DNA from: Thinopyrum elongatum
Taxonomy: Eukaryota; Streptophyta; Magnoliopsida; Poales; Poaceae
Assembly (NCBI GenBank): GCA_011799875.1
Contig: CM022303.1
Location: forward strand, 552,022,793-552,086,792
Length of the DNA: 64,000 bases
Reading direction: 5' to 3'
The notes under the pieces are model-generated. The model was not told where the DNA came from. It did not search any database and worked only from the letters and a program-made list of their open reading frames with translations. Made by a program: the position numbers and the translations under genes. Below, piece by piece: positions 1 through 11,561 of this stretch (positions are counted from its first letter, which is position 1; each line of letters starts with the position of its first letter).

Positions 1-25
1 GCACGTCCTTTTTTATGGGCAAGCC

Positions 26-830
26 GTGGAGTCCAGTCGCCGTCCCCATCCACTTCCCTACCACTGCCCCGCCATTGCCTCCCCCATCGGAGACACCGAA
101 ACCCTAGCCACCGTCGATCTCACTCCCCCGCCGGCCATGGGGTTCTGGAAGTGGCACCCAGGCAAGAAGGCCAAGCACGACCACAAGGCGGGCTCGTCTT
201 CTGGTAGCGCGGCCAGCCACTCCACCTCTCCGGCTCTGTTCTTCATCTCCCCTCCGGCGGCCGCGCCACGCTTCAGGCCCTACGTCGGCGTCGAGGTGTG
301 TCGCCGGTACTGGGAGACAGGCACTCCGCTGCCGTGGTCAGATGCCCACCTCCCCAATGGGTGGCATCTGAGCCCGGATCGGGTGCCCATCCCCCCGTGC
401 CGGCGACAGGCCGCGCCCGCCTGCAGGAGATCGCCTGTCGCCGCGCCAGGATCCCACGCGAGCTCCTCGCCGACTGCAGGCACGCCGTGGACTCGCCACT
501 GTGGGACACCTGGTTTCAGGATGAGCACGCCATGCGCCGCGCCACCTTTTCTGCCGGTCGTGGTCATAGACCGCCCCACGTGTCCCACAGTGCGCGCCCT
601 GCGCCTCGTGCACGCGCCGAGCCCGCCAAGCGTGCGCGGCCACACGCGTATCCATGGCCTGACGCCAACGCCATCTCCCTCCCCATCGCCGCCACCCCCG
701 CAACCTCCTGCCATGACGGCCGAGGAGGAGGAACGGCTCCTGCAGGCCGTCATGGAGGACTCCAAGAGGGAGTACAGGCGCCAAGAGGAGGAGGAGTGGC
801 AGGGCCTGCAGTTCATGCTTGAGCCTCGGC
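26..830 (+). pseudogene. Frameshifted fragment of a grass-specific repetitive gene of unknown function
   Basis: An ORF opens at 26. Its product contains MGFWKWHPGKKAKHD and, further on, RYWETGTPLPWSDAHLPNGW. The coding sense then moves to another frame near 400, where VDSPLWDTWFQDEH is readable at about 490-525. It returns to the first frame near 700 as an acidic stretch (TAEEEERLLQAVMEDSKREY). This order recalls a protein family repeated many times in Triticeae genomes, so I read the locus as one gene with at least two frameshifts. The family name and function are unknown to me. The coding sense stops exactly where an LTR begins at 831, so the LTR element inserted into the fragment or truncated it. 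High GC content sets it apart from the AT-rich LTR next to it. Confidence 0.55.
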
Positions 831-2386
831 TGATACGTCTCCAACGTATCTATAATTTTTTATTGTTACATGCTATTATATTATCTATCTTGGATGTTTT
901 ATATGCATTTATATGCTATTTTATATCATTTTTTGGTACTAACCTATTAACCTAGTGCCCAGTGCCAGTTACTGTTTTTTCCTTATTTTTGACTTTTACA
1001 GAAAATCAATACCAAATGGAGTCCAAATGGAAAAAACTTTTTGATGATTTTTCTTGGACAACAAGACACCTACGAAGCTTTGGGAAGAGGCCAGAAGACC
1101 CACGAGGGGGCCACAAATCCTGGGGGCGCGCCCCAGGGGGGCAGGGGGCTTGTGGCCCCCCCGTGGCTCTCCTAACCCTAACTCCAGCTCCATAAATACC
1201 CAAATATTCCCCCTACACCATAGGGCACACCAAAAATACTTTTCCGCCGCCACAAGTTTCTGTTCTCGTGAGATCCCATCTTGGGGTCTTTTCTGGCACT
1301 CCGCCGGAGGGGGATTCGATCACGGAGGGCCTCTACATCAACCTTGATGCCCTTTCGATGATGTGTGAGTAGTTTACCACAGATCTACGGGTCCATAGCT
1401 AGTAGCTAGATGGCTTCTTGTCTCTCTTTGATCTTCAATACAATGTTCTCCTTGATATTCTTGGAGTTCTATTTGATGTAATCTTCTTTTGCGGTGCGTT
1501 TGTTGAAATCCGATGAATTGTGGATTTATGATCAGATTATCTATGAATATTATTGAGTCTTTTCTAAACTCTTTTATGCATGATTAAGATAGCTTTGTAT
1601 TTCTCTCCGATCTATCGATTTGGTTTGGCCAACTAGATTGGTTTTTCTTGCAATGGGAGAGGTGCTTTGTGATGGATTCAATCTTGCGGTGTCCTCAGCA
1701 AGTGACAGTAGGGGTAGCGAGGCACGTATTTGTATTGTTGCCATTAAGGATAACAATATGTTTTTTTTACCATATTGATTGGATCTATCCCTCTACATCA
1801 TGCCATCTTGCTTAAGGTGTTACTCCGTTCTTGTTAACTTAATACACTAGATGCATGCTGGATAGCGGTCGATGTGTAGAGTAATAGTAGTAGATGCAGG
1901 CAGGAGTCGGTCTACTTGTCACGGACGTGATTCCTATATTCATGATCATTGCCTTGGATATTGTCATAATTATGCGCTTTTCTATCAATTGCTCAACAGT
2001 AATTTGTTTACCCACCGTATGCTTTCTTCAAGAAAGAAGCCTCTAGTGAAACCTATGGCCCCCGGGTCTATTTTCCATCATATATTTTCAGATCTATAAA
2101 ACCAAAAACCCAAAAATACCTTGCTGCAATTTATTTATATTTATTTTATTTTGCCTTTTACTTATCTTTTATATCTATCTCTATTAGATCTCACTCTTGC
2201 AAGTGACCGTGAAGGGATTGGCAACCCTTTTTTCGTGTGGTGTGCAAGTGCATCTATTGGGGACTTGCTTGTGCCTCCTACTGGATTGATACCTTGGTTC
2301 TTAACTGAGGAAAATACTTATCTCCACTTTGTTGCATTACCCTTTCCTCTTCAAGGGAAAAATCAACGCAAGCTCAAAAAGTAGCA
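831..2386 (+). repeat. 5' LTR of element A
   Basis: A 1556-bp LTR starting TGATACGTCTCC and ending CAAAAAGTAGCA. The 3' boundary is set by homology to the solo LTR at 43344-44933, whose TSD proves that this LTR type runs through the conserved AAGAAGTAGCA and does not stop at the earlier TTGCTGCATCA. A possible TATA-like CATAAATAC lies near 1191. The copy is diverged from the LTRs at 5643 and 20277, so it probably represents an older or different subfamily. Confidence 0.85.
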
Positions 2387-2397
2387 GGAAGAATTTA

Positions 2398-2415
2398 TGG
2401 CACCGTTGTCGGGGA
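2398..2415 (+). other. Primer binding site of element A
   Basis: TGGCACCGTTGTCGGGGA lies 11 bases after the LTR end and corresponds to the TGGCGCCGTTGCCGGGGA primer binding site typical of this Gypsy group. Two C-to-T or G-to-A type changes separate it from the consensus. Confidence 0.7.
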
Positions 2416-2624
2416 GGTTCTACATCAAGCCTACCAAGTACCTATCATAAACTCTCATCTCTTGCACTTACATTATTTGCCATTTGCCTCTTGTTTTCCT
2501 CTCCCCCACTTCTAAAATGTTTTCAGAAAAACACAAAAAATTTGCCTTTTTATTCGCCCTTCTTTCGTTCGTCTTTTCGTTTGATTTTTGTTTGCTTGTG
2601 TGCTAGATTCCTTGCTTTGTCACG

Positions 2625-4352
2625 ATGTCTCAAGAAAATATCAAGTTGTGTGAATTTTCTAACACTAATAATAATGATTTTATTAGTACTCCAATTGCTC
2701 CCGCCACTGGTGCGGAATCTTATGAAATTAATGCCGCTTTGTTGAATCTTGTTATGAAAGAACAATTTTCTGGTAGTCCTAATGAAGATGTTGCATCCTA
2801 TCTAAATACTTTCCTTGAGTTGTGTGATATGTAAAAGAAAAAAGATGTGGATAATGATATTGTTAAATTGAAGCTATTTCCGTTCTTACTATGAGATCAT
2901 GCTAAAACTTGGGTTTCATCTTTGCCTAAAAATAGTATTGATTCATGGAACAAGTGTAAAGATGCTTTTATTTCGAAGTATTTTCCTCCCGCTAGGATCA
3001 TCTCCCTTAGGAACGATATAATGAATTTTAAGAAACTTGATCATGAACATGTTGCACAATCTTGGGAGAGGATGAAATTGATGATAAGAAATTGCCCTAC
3101 TCATGGTTTAAGTTTATGGATGATCATATAAATTTTTTATGCCGGATTGAATTGTGCATCTAGAAATCTTTTAGATTCCGCCGCGGGAGGTACTTCTATG
3201 GAAATCACATTAGGAGAGGCTACTAAACTCCTAGATAATATTATGGCGAATTACTCTCAATGGCATGCCGAAAGATCTTCTACTAGTAAAAAAGTGCATG
3301 CGATTGAAGAAATTAATACTTTGAGTGGAAACATGGATGAACTTATGAAATTAATTGTTAGTAAGAGTGCTTGTATTGATCCTAATGATATGCCTTTATC
3401 CACTTTGATTGAGAATAATAATGAATCTATGGATGTGAATTTTGTTGGTAGGAACAATTTTGGTAATAACGCGTATAGAGACAATTTTAATCCTAGGCCA
3501 TTCCTAGTAATTCCTTTAATAATTATGGTAATTCCTACAACAATTCTTATGGAAATTATAATAAGATACCTTCTGATCTTGAGAATAATATTAAAGATTT
3601 CATCAATTCACAAAAGATTTTTTAATGCTATGGTAGAAGAAAAATTGTTTAATATTGATGATTTGGCTAGGAACGTTGATAGAATTTCTCATGAGATTGA
3701 TTCTTTTAAGATTAGATCTATGCCACCCAAGACTGATATTAATGAATCTATAAAGGCTATTAAAATTTCTATGAATGAAAGTAGAGAGAGAACCGCTAGG
3801 ATGCGTGCTAAGCGAGATTGGCTAGAAAAAGCATGTTCTTCTAGTTTTTGTGATAATAATGATGAAGATCTTAAAGTGATTGGTGTGACTCCTATTGAAT
3901 CTTTGTTTGCTAATATAAAACTTGATATAGATGGGACTGTAGATGAGTCAACTTTAGCTAGAAGGCGTCCCAGTAATTTGGAGGGTGAAGATCTTAATGA
4001 AAAAATTGATAAAAGTGGGATTGGCGAGGTCAAAACTTTAAGTAGTGATGAACCCACTCTTTTGGATTTCAAGGACTTTAATTATGATAATTGTTCTTTG
4101 ATTGATTGTATTTCCTTGTTGCAATCCATGCTTAATTCACCTCATGCTTATAGTCAAAATAAGACTTTTACTAAACATATCGTTGATGCTATGATGAAAT
4201 CGTTTGAAGAAAAACTTGAGTTCGAAGTTTCAATCCCTTTACAGCTTTATGATGAATGGGAACCTACTATTAAGATTAAATTAAAGATTATGAGTGTAAT
4301 TCTTTGTGTGATTTGGGTGCTACGTTTCCACTATTCCAAAAACTCTTTGTGA
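2625..4352 (+). pseudogene. Gag remnant of element A
   Basis: One reading frame runs from the ATG at 2625 to 4352 with in-frame stops near 2832 (TAA), 2892 (TGA) and 3129 (TAA). The product would form the virus-like particle. Around 2910-3090 the frame reads a typical plant retrotransposon gag segment: WNKCKDAFISKYFPPARI followed by MNFKKLDHEHVAQSWERM. Later parts (about 3150-4300) are hydrophilic, with an EATKLLDNIMANYSQWH stretch known from Triticeae gag proteins. Each stop looks like a single-base change in an otherwise continuous frame, so the break is by point mutation. A retropepsin follows in a different frame. Confidence 0.75.
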
Positions 4353-4707
4353 TGTGCTAGGTTTCCATAAATTTGATGATTGTTCTTTGAATTTGCATCT
4401 AGCAGATTCCACTATTAAGAAACCTATGGGAAGGATTAATGATGTTCTTATTCTTGCAAATAGGAATTATGTGCCCATAGATTTTATTTTGCTTGATATA
4501 TATTGCAATCCTACATGCCCTATTATTCTTGGTAAACCTTTCCTTAGAATGATTGGTGCAATTATTGATATGAAAGAAGGAAACATTAGATCTCAATTTC
4601 CGTTAAGGAAGGGCATGGAACACTTTCCAAGAAAGAAAATTAGGTTACCATATGAATCTATTACAAGGGATACTTATGGATTAAATACCAAAGATGACAA
4701 TACCTAG
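4298..4707 (+). pseudogene. Retropepsin-like protease remnant of element A
   Basis: After the gag frame, the sequence at 4305-4320 encodes CDLGAT, which matches the D-x-G-A/S active-site loop of plant retropepsins (a Leu sits in the middle position). A small indel near 4320-4323 shifts the rest into the frame of 4354-4707. That part encodes VPIDFILLDIYCNPTCPIIL and GKPFLRMIGAIIDMKEG, the typical flap and C-terminal strands of the protease. No RT follows, so this is the last coding piece of element A. Confidence 0.7.
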
Positions 4708-5620
4708 ATCTATGCAATATGCCTAGCTAGGGGCGTTAAACAATAGCGCTTGTTGGGAGGCAACCCAAATTTTTTTGTTTTTGCTTCTATTTTTCAATAA
4801 ATACACAATATTACTTATTAGGTAATTGTGTTTTAGTGTTTTAATTAGTGTTTGAGCCAAGTAAGACCTTTGGGCTGATCTATGGTGATAGTTGATTTGA
4901 TCTTGCTGAAAAACATATTTTTTTCGCTCATTGACAGAATTTAAAAAAATCACAGAAACGTGATTTTGGTCTGAATTTTTACACAAAATTTATATACAAA
5001 TTTCCCAGGTTTTCCTAAGTTTTCAGATTTTTTGGAGTTAAAGAAGTATACGAAATTTCCAGATTACTACAGACTGTTCTGTTTTTGAAAGATTCTGTTT
5101 TCTATGTGCTGTTCACTTATTTGGATGAATCTATGGGTAGTATCGGGGGTATGAACCATGGAGAAGTTGGAATACAGTAGATATTACACCAATATAAATT
5201 AAGAATGAGTTCACAACAGTACCTAAAGTGGTGATTTATTTTATTATACTAACGGATCTTATGAGTTTTCTGTTGTGAAGTTTTCAAGTTTTGGGTAAAG
5301 ATTTGATGGACAACGGAATAAGGAGTGGCAAGAGCCTAAGCTTGGGGATGCCCAAGCCACCCCAAGGTAATATTCAAGGACAACCAAGCATCTAAGCTTG
5401 GGGATGCCCATGATGGCATCCCCTCTTTTGTCTTCAATCGATCGGTAAATTTACTTGAGGCTATATTTTTATTCACCACATGATGTGTGTTTTGCCTGGA
5501 GCGTCTTGTAAGATATGAGTCTTTGATTTTTAGTTTGCTACAATCATCCTTGTTGTACACACCTTTTAAGAGGGACACACATTAATCGTGAATTTATTAG
5601 AATACTCTATGTGCTTCATA
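4708..5620 (+). other. Non-coding 3' region of element A with polypurine-like repeats
   Basis: AT-rich sequence without a credible ORF. It is homologous to 8230-9150 in element B (shared AGTAAGACCTTTGGG and GATGGACAACGGAATAAGGA). It holds two copies of AAGCTTGGGGATGCCC, near 5338 and 5396. The same purine-rich core sits directly before the 3' LTRs at 20277 and 40932. Confidence 0.65.
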
Positions 5621-5642
5621 GGCAAGCAGTCCATGGCACTAG
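5620..5642 (-). mobile_element. LINE scrap left of element B
   Basis: These bases read on the minus strand as the continuation of the LINE RT frame that ends at 21838: with one copy of the ACTAG target duplication removed, the frame reads KLPASAMDCLP. This is the leftmost surviving piece of the split LINE. It is short, so the call rests on frame continuity and on the matching TSD. Confidence 0.55.
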
Positions 5643-7211
5643 TGATACGTCTCCAACGTATCTATAATTTTTTATTGTTCCATGCTATTATATTATTTGT
5701 TTTGGATGTTTTATATGCATTAATGTGCTATTTTTTAGTATTTTTGGGACTAACCTATTAACCTAGAGCCCAGTGCCAGTTTCTGTTTTTTTTTCGTGTT
5801 TTTAAGTTTTACAGAAAAGGAATATCAAACGGAGTCAAAATGGAATAAAACTTTACGATGATTTTTCTTGGACCAGAAGACATCCACGGAGCTTGGAGAG
5901 GGGGTCAGAAGATGCCCGAGGAGGCCACAAGCCTGCCAGGCGTGCCCTGAGGGCTTGTGGTCCCCTCGGGAGTCCTCCAATCCTAATCTTTGCACTATAA
6001 ATTCCCAAATATTCCCAAACCACCAGAAGCGTCCACCAAAATACTTTTCCGCCGCCGCAAGCCTCTGTTCCCGTGAGATCCCATCTTGGGGCCTTTTCCG
6101 GCACTCTGCCGGAGGGGGATTCGATCACGGAGGGCCTCTACGTCAACCTTGCTGCCTTTCCGATGATGCGTGAGTAGTTTACCACAGACCTACGGGTCCA
6201 TAGGTAGTAGCTAGATGACTTCTTCTCTCTCTTTGATCTTCAATACAATGTTCTCCTCGATGTTCTTGGAGATCTATTCGATGCAATACTTTTTTGCGGT
6301 GTGTTTGTTGAGATCCGATGAATTGTGGATTTATGATCAGATTATCTATGAATATTATTTGAGTCTTCTCTGAACTCTTTTATGCATGATTAAGATATCT
6401 TTGTATTTCTCTTCGAACTATCGGTTTGGTTTGGCCAACTAGATTGGTTTTTCTTGCAATGGAGAGGTGCTTAGTTTTGGGTTCAATCTTGCGGTGTCCT
6501 CACCCAGTGACAGAAGGGGTAACGAGGCACGTATTGTATTGTTGCCATCAAGGATAAAAAGATGGGGTTTATATCATATTGCTTGAGTTTATCCCTCTAC
6601 ATCATGTCATCTTGCTGAAGGCGTTACTCCGTTCTTTTGAACTTAATACTCTAGATGCATGCTGGATAGCGGTCGATGTGTGGAGTAATAGTAGTAGATG
6701 CAGAATCATTTTGGTCTACTTGTCACAGACGTGATGCCTATATTCATGATCATTGCCTTAGATATCGTCATAACTTGGCGCTTTTCTATCAGTTGCTCAA
6801 CAGTAATTTGTTCACCCACCATATGATATCTTCAAGAGAGAATCCTCTAGTGAAACCTATGGCCCCCGGGTCTATTTTTCATCATATATTTTCAGATCTA
6901 TAAACCAAAAAACCCAAAAATATCTGGCTGCAATTTATTTAGATTTATTTTAGTTTGCCTTTTTATTTATCTTTTATACCTATCTCTATTAGATCTCACT
7001 CTTGGTCGAGACCATGAAGGGACTGACAACCCCTCTTTCACATTGAGTGCAAGTGTTTGTTAGTTTGTGTAGGTGCATAGATTGGAGACTTGCTTGTGCC
7101 TCCTACTGGATTGATACCTTGGTTCTTAACTGAGGGAAATACTTATCTCTACTTTGCTGCATCACCCTTTCCTCTTCAAGGGAAAAATCAACGCAAGCTC
7201 AAGAAGTAGCA
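5643..7211 (+). repeat. 5' LTR of element B
   Basis: A 1569-bp LTR, TGATACGTCT to AAGAAGTAGCA. A TATA-like CTATAAATTCCC lies near 5995. The bases after the LTR (GGAAGAATTTC) lead into the primer binding site at 7223. Confidence 0.88.
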
Positions 7212-7222
7212 GGAAGAATTTC

Positions 7223-7240
7223 TGGCGCGGTTGCCGGGGA
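7223..7240 (+). other. Primer binding site of element B
   Basis: TGGCGCGGTTGCCGGGGA, one base different from the TGGCGCCGTTGCCGGGGA common in this Gypsy group, placed 11 bases after the 5' LTR. Confidence 0.75.
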
Positions 7241-7464
7241 GGTTCTACATTAAGCCTACCAAGTACCCATCATAAACTCTCGTCTCTTGCACTTACATTA
7301 TTTGCCATTTGCCTCTCGTTTTCCTCTCCCCCACTTCTAAACCGTTTCAGAAAAACACAAAAATATTTGCCTTCATTTTGTTTGCCCTTATGTCTTACTT
7401 AGTTTGTTTGCTCGTTTGCTTGGTATAATTATGTATTTATTGAAAATCAGAAAGCAAAAAGTTT

Positions 7465-7710
7465 ATGGATCCTCATCCACTTGCTAATCTTTTTAAAAGA
7501 TTTGATTATAATGAACCAATTGCTAGTGAGTTGAGTACACTAGATTATCCTTATGAAGTTTTGCTTGAAATTCGTGAATCTGAAAATTGTGATGCAGTGT
7601 TAAAAGAAGAAATTTATGAAGTGATGCATGTTAGCTCCTTGAATGAAAATCATGATTGCAATGATGTTATTATAGATTCTATTAATGTCAATTGTGCTAA
7701 TAATATGTAA
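7465..7710 (+). CDS. Element B ORF 1, unrecognised acidic protein
   Basis: An 81-residue ORF starting MDPHPLANLFKRFDYNEP. It is acidic and Asn-rich, has no retropepsin, gag zinc knuckle or other motif I recognise, and occupies the position where gag begins in element A. It is followed after a stop by AAGCTTGGGGATG and a second ORF in another frame. It may be the remnant of an accessory protein, or of a gag changed beyond recognition. I assign no function. Confidence 0.4.
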   Translation: MDPHPLANLFKRFDYNEPIASELSTLDYPYEVLLEIRESENCDAVLKEEIYEVMHVSSLNENHDCNDVIIDSINVNCANNM

Positions 7711-7739
7711 AACCCAAGCTTGGGGATGCTAATTTTGCT

Positions 7740-8177
7740 ATGTCCACTACTTATTGTAATGATCATTATTGGGGTGATTCTTCTTATGATCCTGAAAATT
7801 TATTTAAGCCTCATGATGAATATGATATTGATAATAGTGTTTGCAATAATATTAAAAGTGGGGTTGGAAGAGTTTCAACTCTAGGTAATGATAATCCCAC
7901 TATTTTGGAAGAGTGTCAACTTTGCATGCATGTAGATCATGACAAGAAAATTTTATATGATAGCTATATTGTTGAATTTGATTATTATCCTACATTTAAT
8001 TATTATGAGAGAGGAAAATATGGTTGTAGAAATTTTCATGTTACTATATTACCTCTCGTTATGTTGAGATTCCTATTGTTTCTTTCTTCTTCCTTGCATA
8101 TGTTAGGTTTTGCTTGTCTTGATAATTTGTTTGCTTATAAAATGCCTCTGCATAGGAATTATGTTAGACTTAGATGA
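7740..8177 (+). CDS. Element B ORF 2, unrecognised protein
   Basis: A 145-residue ORF starting MSTTYCNDHYWGDSSYDPEN. It is rich in Asp, Asn and Tyr, with a hydrophobic C-terminal part (LPLVMLRFLLFLSSSLHML) that could be a membrane segment or an artefact of AT-rich sequence. No pol motif is present. Its composition matches the preceding ORF, so both may derive from one longer frame. Similar sequence is familiar to me from non-autonomous Triticeae LTR elements, but no function is known to me. Confidence 0.4.
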   Translation: MSTTYCNDHYWGDSSYDPENLFKPHDEYDIDNSVCNNIKSGVGRVSTLGNDNPTILEECQLCMHVDHDKKILYDSYIVEFDYYPTFNYYERGKYGCRNFHVTILPLVMLRFLLFLSSSLHMLGFACLDNLFAYKMPLHRNYVRLR

Positions 8178-10137
8178 GATTTTCACATGCTATATGAAGC
8201 TCTCTTTGTGCTTCAATTCTTGTCTTTCATGTGAGCATCATTAAAATTATCAACGCCTTGCTAAAAGGCTTTAAAGAAAAGCGCTTGTTGGGACAATATT
8301 TTTCTTTTCTGTTTTTATGAGTATACACATTATTACCTCTGTAGTAATTGTGTTTTGGTTTTTTAATTAGTGTTTGATCCAAGTAAGACCTTTGGGATGG
8401 TCTACGGTGATAGTTGATTTGATCTTGCAGAAAAACAGAAACTTTTGTGCTCATTGCCAGAATTTTAAAAAATCACAGAAATGTGATTTTGATCTGAATT
8501 TTTTACACAAGATTGATATACAAATTGCCCAGGTTTTCCAAAGTTTTCAGAATTTTTTGAGTTACAGAAGTATACTAAATTTCCATATTACTACAGACTA
8601 TTCTGTTTTGACAGATTCTGTTTTCTATGTGTTGTTTGCTTATTTGGATGAATCTATGGGTAGTATCGGGGGGTAGGAACCATGGAGAATTTGGAATAAG
8701 TTGATATTACACCAATATAAATTAAGAATGAGTTCACAACAGTACCTAAAGTGGTTATTTATTTTATTATACAAACGGATCTTATGAGTTTTCTGTTGAG
8801 TTTTGTGTTGTGAAGTTTTCAAGTTTTGGGTAAAGATTTGATGGACAACGGAATAAGGAGTGGCAAGAGCCTAATCTTGGGGAATCCCAAGCCACCCCAA
8901 GGTAATATTCAAGGACAACCAAGCATCTAAGCTTGGGGATGCCCTGGATGGCATCCCCTCTTTTGTCTTCAATCGATCAGTAAATTTACTTGAGACTATA
9001 TTTTTATTCACCACATGATATGTGTTTTGCTTGGAGCGTCTTGTATAATATGAGTATTTGCTTTTTAGTTTTCCACAATCATCCTTGCTGTACACACCTT
9101 TTGAGAGGGATGCACATTAATCATGAATTTATTAGAATACTCTATGTGCTTCACTTATATCTTTTGAGCTAGGCAGTTTTGCTCTACTGCTTCACTTATA
9201 TATTTTTAGAGCACGGCGGTGGCTTTATTTTATAGAAATTGTTGAACTCTCATGCTTCACTTATATTATTTGAGAGTCTTAAATAGCATGGTAATTTTCT
9301 TAGGTTATGAATTTATTCCTAATATGATGGACATCCAAGAGGGATATAATAAAAACTTTCATATAAAGAGCATTGAATCGATGAGAAGTTTGATTCCTTG
9401 CATTTGTTTTGAGATATAAAGATGGTGATATTAGAGTCATGCTAGTGAGTAATTGTGGATTGGTAGAAATACTTGTGTTAAAGTTTATGATTCCCGTAAC
9501 ATGCACGTATGGTGAACCGTTATGTGATGAAGTCGGAGCATGATTTATTTTTTGATTGTCTTCCTTATGAGTGGTGGTCGGGGACGAGCGATGGTCTTTT
9601 CCTACCAATCTATCCCTCTAGGAGCATGCGTGTAGTACTTTGTTTCGATAGCTAATAAATTTTTTCAATAAGTATGTGAGTTCTTTATGACTAATGTTGA
9701 GTCCATGGATTATACGCACTCTCACCCTTCCACCATTCCTAGCCTCTCTAGTACCGCGCAACTTTCGCCGGTACATTAAACCCACCATATACCTTTCCTC
9801 AAAACAACCATCATACCTACCTATTATGGCATTTCCATAGCCATTCCGAGATATATTCCATGCAACTTCCACCGTTCTGTTTTATTATCACACGCACCAT
9901 CATTGTCATATTGCTTTGCATGATCATGTAGTTGGCATAGTATTTGTGGCAAGGCCACCGTTCATATTTTTTATACATGTCACTCTTGATCATAGCACAT
10001 ACCAGTACACCGCCGGAGGCATTCATATAGAGTCATATCTTGTTCTAGTATCGAGTTGTAATTTTTGAGTTGTAAGTAAATAAAAGTGTGACGATCATCA
10101 TTATTAGAGCATTGTCCCATGTGAGGAAAGGATGATG
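8178..10137 (+). other. Non-coding 3' region of element B, first part
   Basis: AT-rich, no credible ORF. The first kilobase matches 4708-5620 in element A. 9629-10137 matches 39749-40234 in the rearranged copy. It is cut at 10137 by the CACTA element and resumes at 19385. Confidence 0.65.
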
Positions 10138-10189
10138 CACTGGTATAGCGAGGTGCTATACAAATGGTTTTTAACCCCTTTCTGCGACG

Positions 10190-10790
10190 GCATTTGGAAC
10201 CATCGCCAAGTGAGTGTGGGCGATAGGGGGGTCCTTCCCACACGACCCAGAAACCGTCGGGGATATGCCCTCCTGGCACACACGCTCGGCAAAATGAGGT
10301 CGTGTGCGACCGGCAAGCGCTCAAATACGGTTATACGTACAGTAGTGCTAAAAAAACAATTATACAGGCGAAATCGTTTCCGGTCGTAAGTACATCCCAC
10401 ACAGTTAGTCCCCGCTAAACATTTTCGTTCGTATATACATCCCACACAGTCGCACCAAGGAAAACGTTTCCATTCGCAGGTACATCACACACAATTTTCC
10501 CCGTTAAATCCTTTGTGATAGCGTTGCCATTGCACATAATATTAACAATTTTATTGTTTGTGTTATTGAATGCATCACACACGGTGCGTAGAAGAAACTG
10601 TGTGGCAAAGGCTGTCCATCACACACCGTTTTTATGTGGTAAATGTTTGCGCAAGGTGGCCTAACGCAAACAGTTTTCAAGAGAATGTCGTGTGTGATTG
10701 TTCATTGATCCAACACGGTTTATTCCTAGAAACTGTGTGCGTTGCCTGAGGTCATCGCCCATGGTGTTTTCTCAATAACCGTTTGCAATA
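10190..10790. repeat. Left subterminal repeat region of the first CACTA element
   Basis: Short degenerate motifs around CACACAG/CACACGG, ACCGTTT and CGCAAAC recur in both orientations (for example ATCACACACGGTGCG and ATCACACACCGTTTTT). The same motifs fill the other end (18075-19384). In CACTA elements such arrays are the binding sites of the element's own DNA-binding protein. Confidence 0.65.
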
Positions 10791-11041
10791 AAAAAACAAT
10801 TAGCAGGCAAATTGGCCATTAGTAGGATAATTGCCCTATTATTAATAATCCATTTATTAATCTAATTGACATTCATATTAAGCACATAATATATGTCATT
10901 TCCATATTAAGGAAGCAGGATTTCATAATTGAAATACATCAGAGTACAACATGATATAGCTTCAGCACTCAGCTACCCCATTACAAAACTGCACCAGCAC
11001 CAAGTTTCACATGCAACATCTAGAACCTTTCGAAATTAGCA

Positions 11042-11561
11042 TCATAGATGGTACATAGACAGATGCATCTCATCTGGAAAACTGCTGAAGCAGAAGGCGA
11101 ATATTGAGCCTTCATTCATGTTGAAGGTCTTTGCAACTTTAGGCCAGTGCCTGTGGATGATTGACCTTCCATCCTTTGTCCTCTTCAGGAACACTTCAAT
11201 ATTGAACCGTGGGTGTTGTATGAAAACCTTCCTCGCCTCCTGACCATAGAGGTGGTTTGAGAGGTAATCATCAGTGAACTGCTTTGGAAAGGTCTGAAAA
11301 CAAGGATGTGCATAAATATCTTCTCTATATTGGAAATGGGGCAAAGGAATAAAAAAAGGCAAGGTATAATAGTTAGTACCATCTTGTAGTGAACTGATGT
11401 CTTCTTCATTGTGCAGACAAAGTTCTTGTTGTTTTTTGTCGCTAATTTCTTTATCCTAACAATCTTTTTGAGTTTCTTGACTTGATTGATATTCATGGAC
11501 AACTCATTTCCCCATATGCAAAAAGGGTCGAACAATGGGTCAAAACCTCTGACAGTAGGAC
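11042..11561 (-). CDS. B3 DNA-binding-domain protein, two recognisable exons, inside the CACTA element
   Basis: Exon 11561-11380 encodes a basic stretch and then NFVCTMKKTSVHYKM. A donor GTACTAAC follows the ATG codon at 11382-11380, and the intron 11379-11294 ends in TTTTCAG. Exon 11293-11042 encodes TFPKQFTDDYLSNHL, VFIQHPRFNIEVFLKR and HRHWPKVAKTFNMNEGSIFAF, then a stop. Splicing joins these into one frame that has the features of the plant B3 fold (REM-type): an F-V-x-T strand, FxxxY/L loop, a central charged strand and W-x-x-F...GD/EG-x-x-x-x-F. A B3 protein would bind DNA in the nucleus. A short upstream exon (about 11698-11665, GKQWEALRFTIE) with AG/GT borders may also belong. The true 5' end is not resolved. 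Confidence 0.6.

Larger units (their letters stand above)
831..5620 (+). mobile_element. Truncated Gypsy LTR retrotransposon A (Sabrina/WHAM-like), 5' LTR plus gag-protease
   Basis: The element starts with TGATACGTCTCCAACG at 831, has a 1556-bp LTR ending in GTAGCA at 2386, a primer binding site at 2398-2415, a gag remnant, a retropepsin remnant and a non-coding 3' region. It has no RT, RNase H or integrase and no 3' LTR of its own. At about 5620 its 3' region stops (after ATGTGCTTCA) where the better-preserved relative at 7212-20276 continues with CTTATATC. The next 23 bases belong to the LINE. The short AGGCA shared near both sides suggests end joining after a deletion. No TSD can be assigned because the 3' end is gone. 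The family name comes from memory. Confidence 0.75.

Noticed and set aside
298..822. Independent second gene overlapping 26-955
   Set aside because: Its central block continues the protein family seen in the first frame, so it is the same gene after a frameshift.
2286..2345. LTR end at the earlier TTTGCTGCATCA
   Set aside because: First taken as the TG...CA border, but the TSD pairs ATCTG at 43344-44933 and ACTAG at 5643-21837 show that the LTR extends to AAGAAGTAGCA about 47 bases further.
5868..6173. ORFs of about 100 codons recurring in every Sabrina/WHAM-like LTR (5868, 20500, 39055, 41183, 42053, 43510)
   Set aside because: They recur because the LTR recurs. Reading frames are not preserved between copies, different strands are open in different copies, and no domain is visible.
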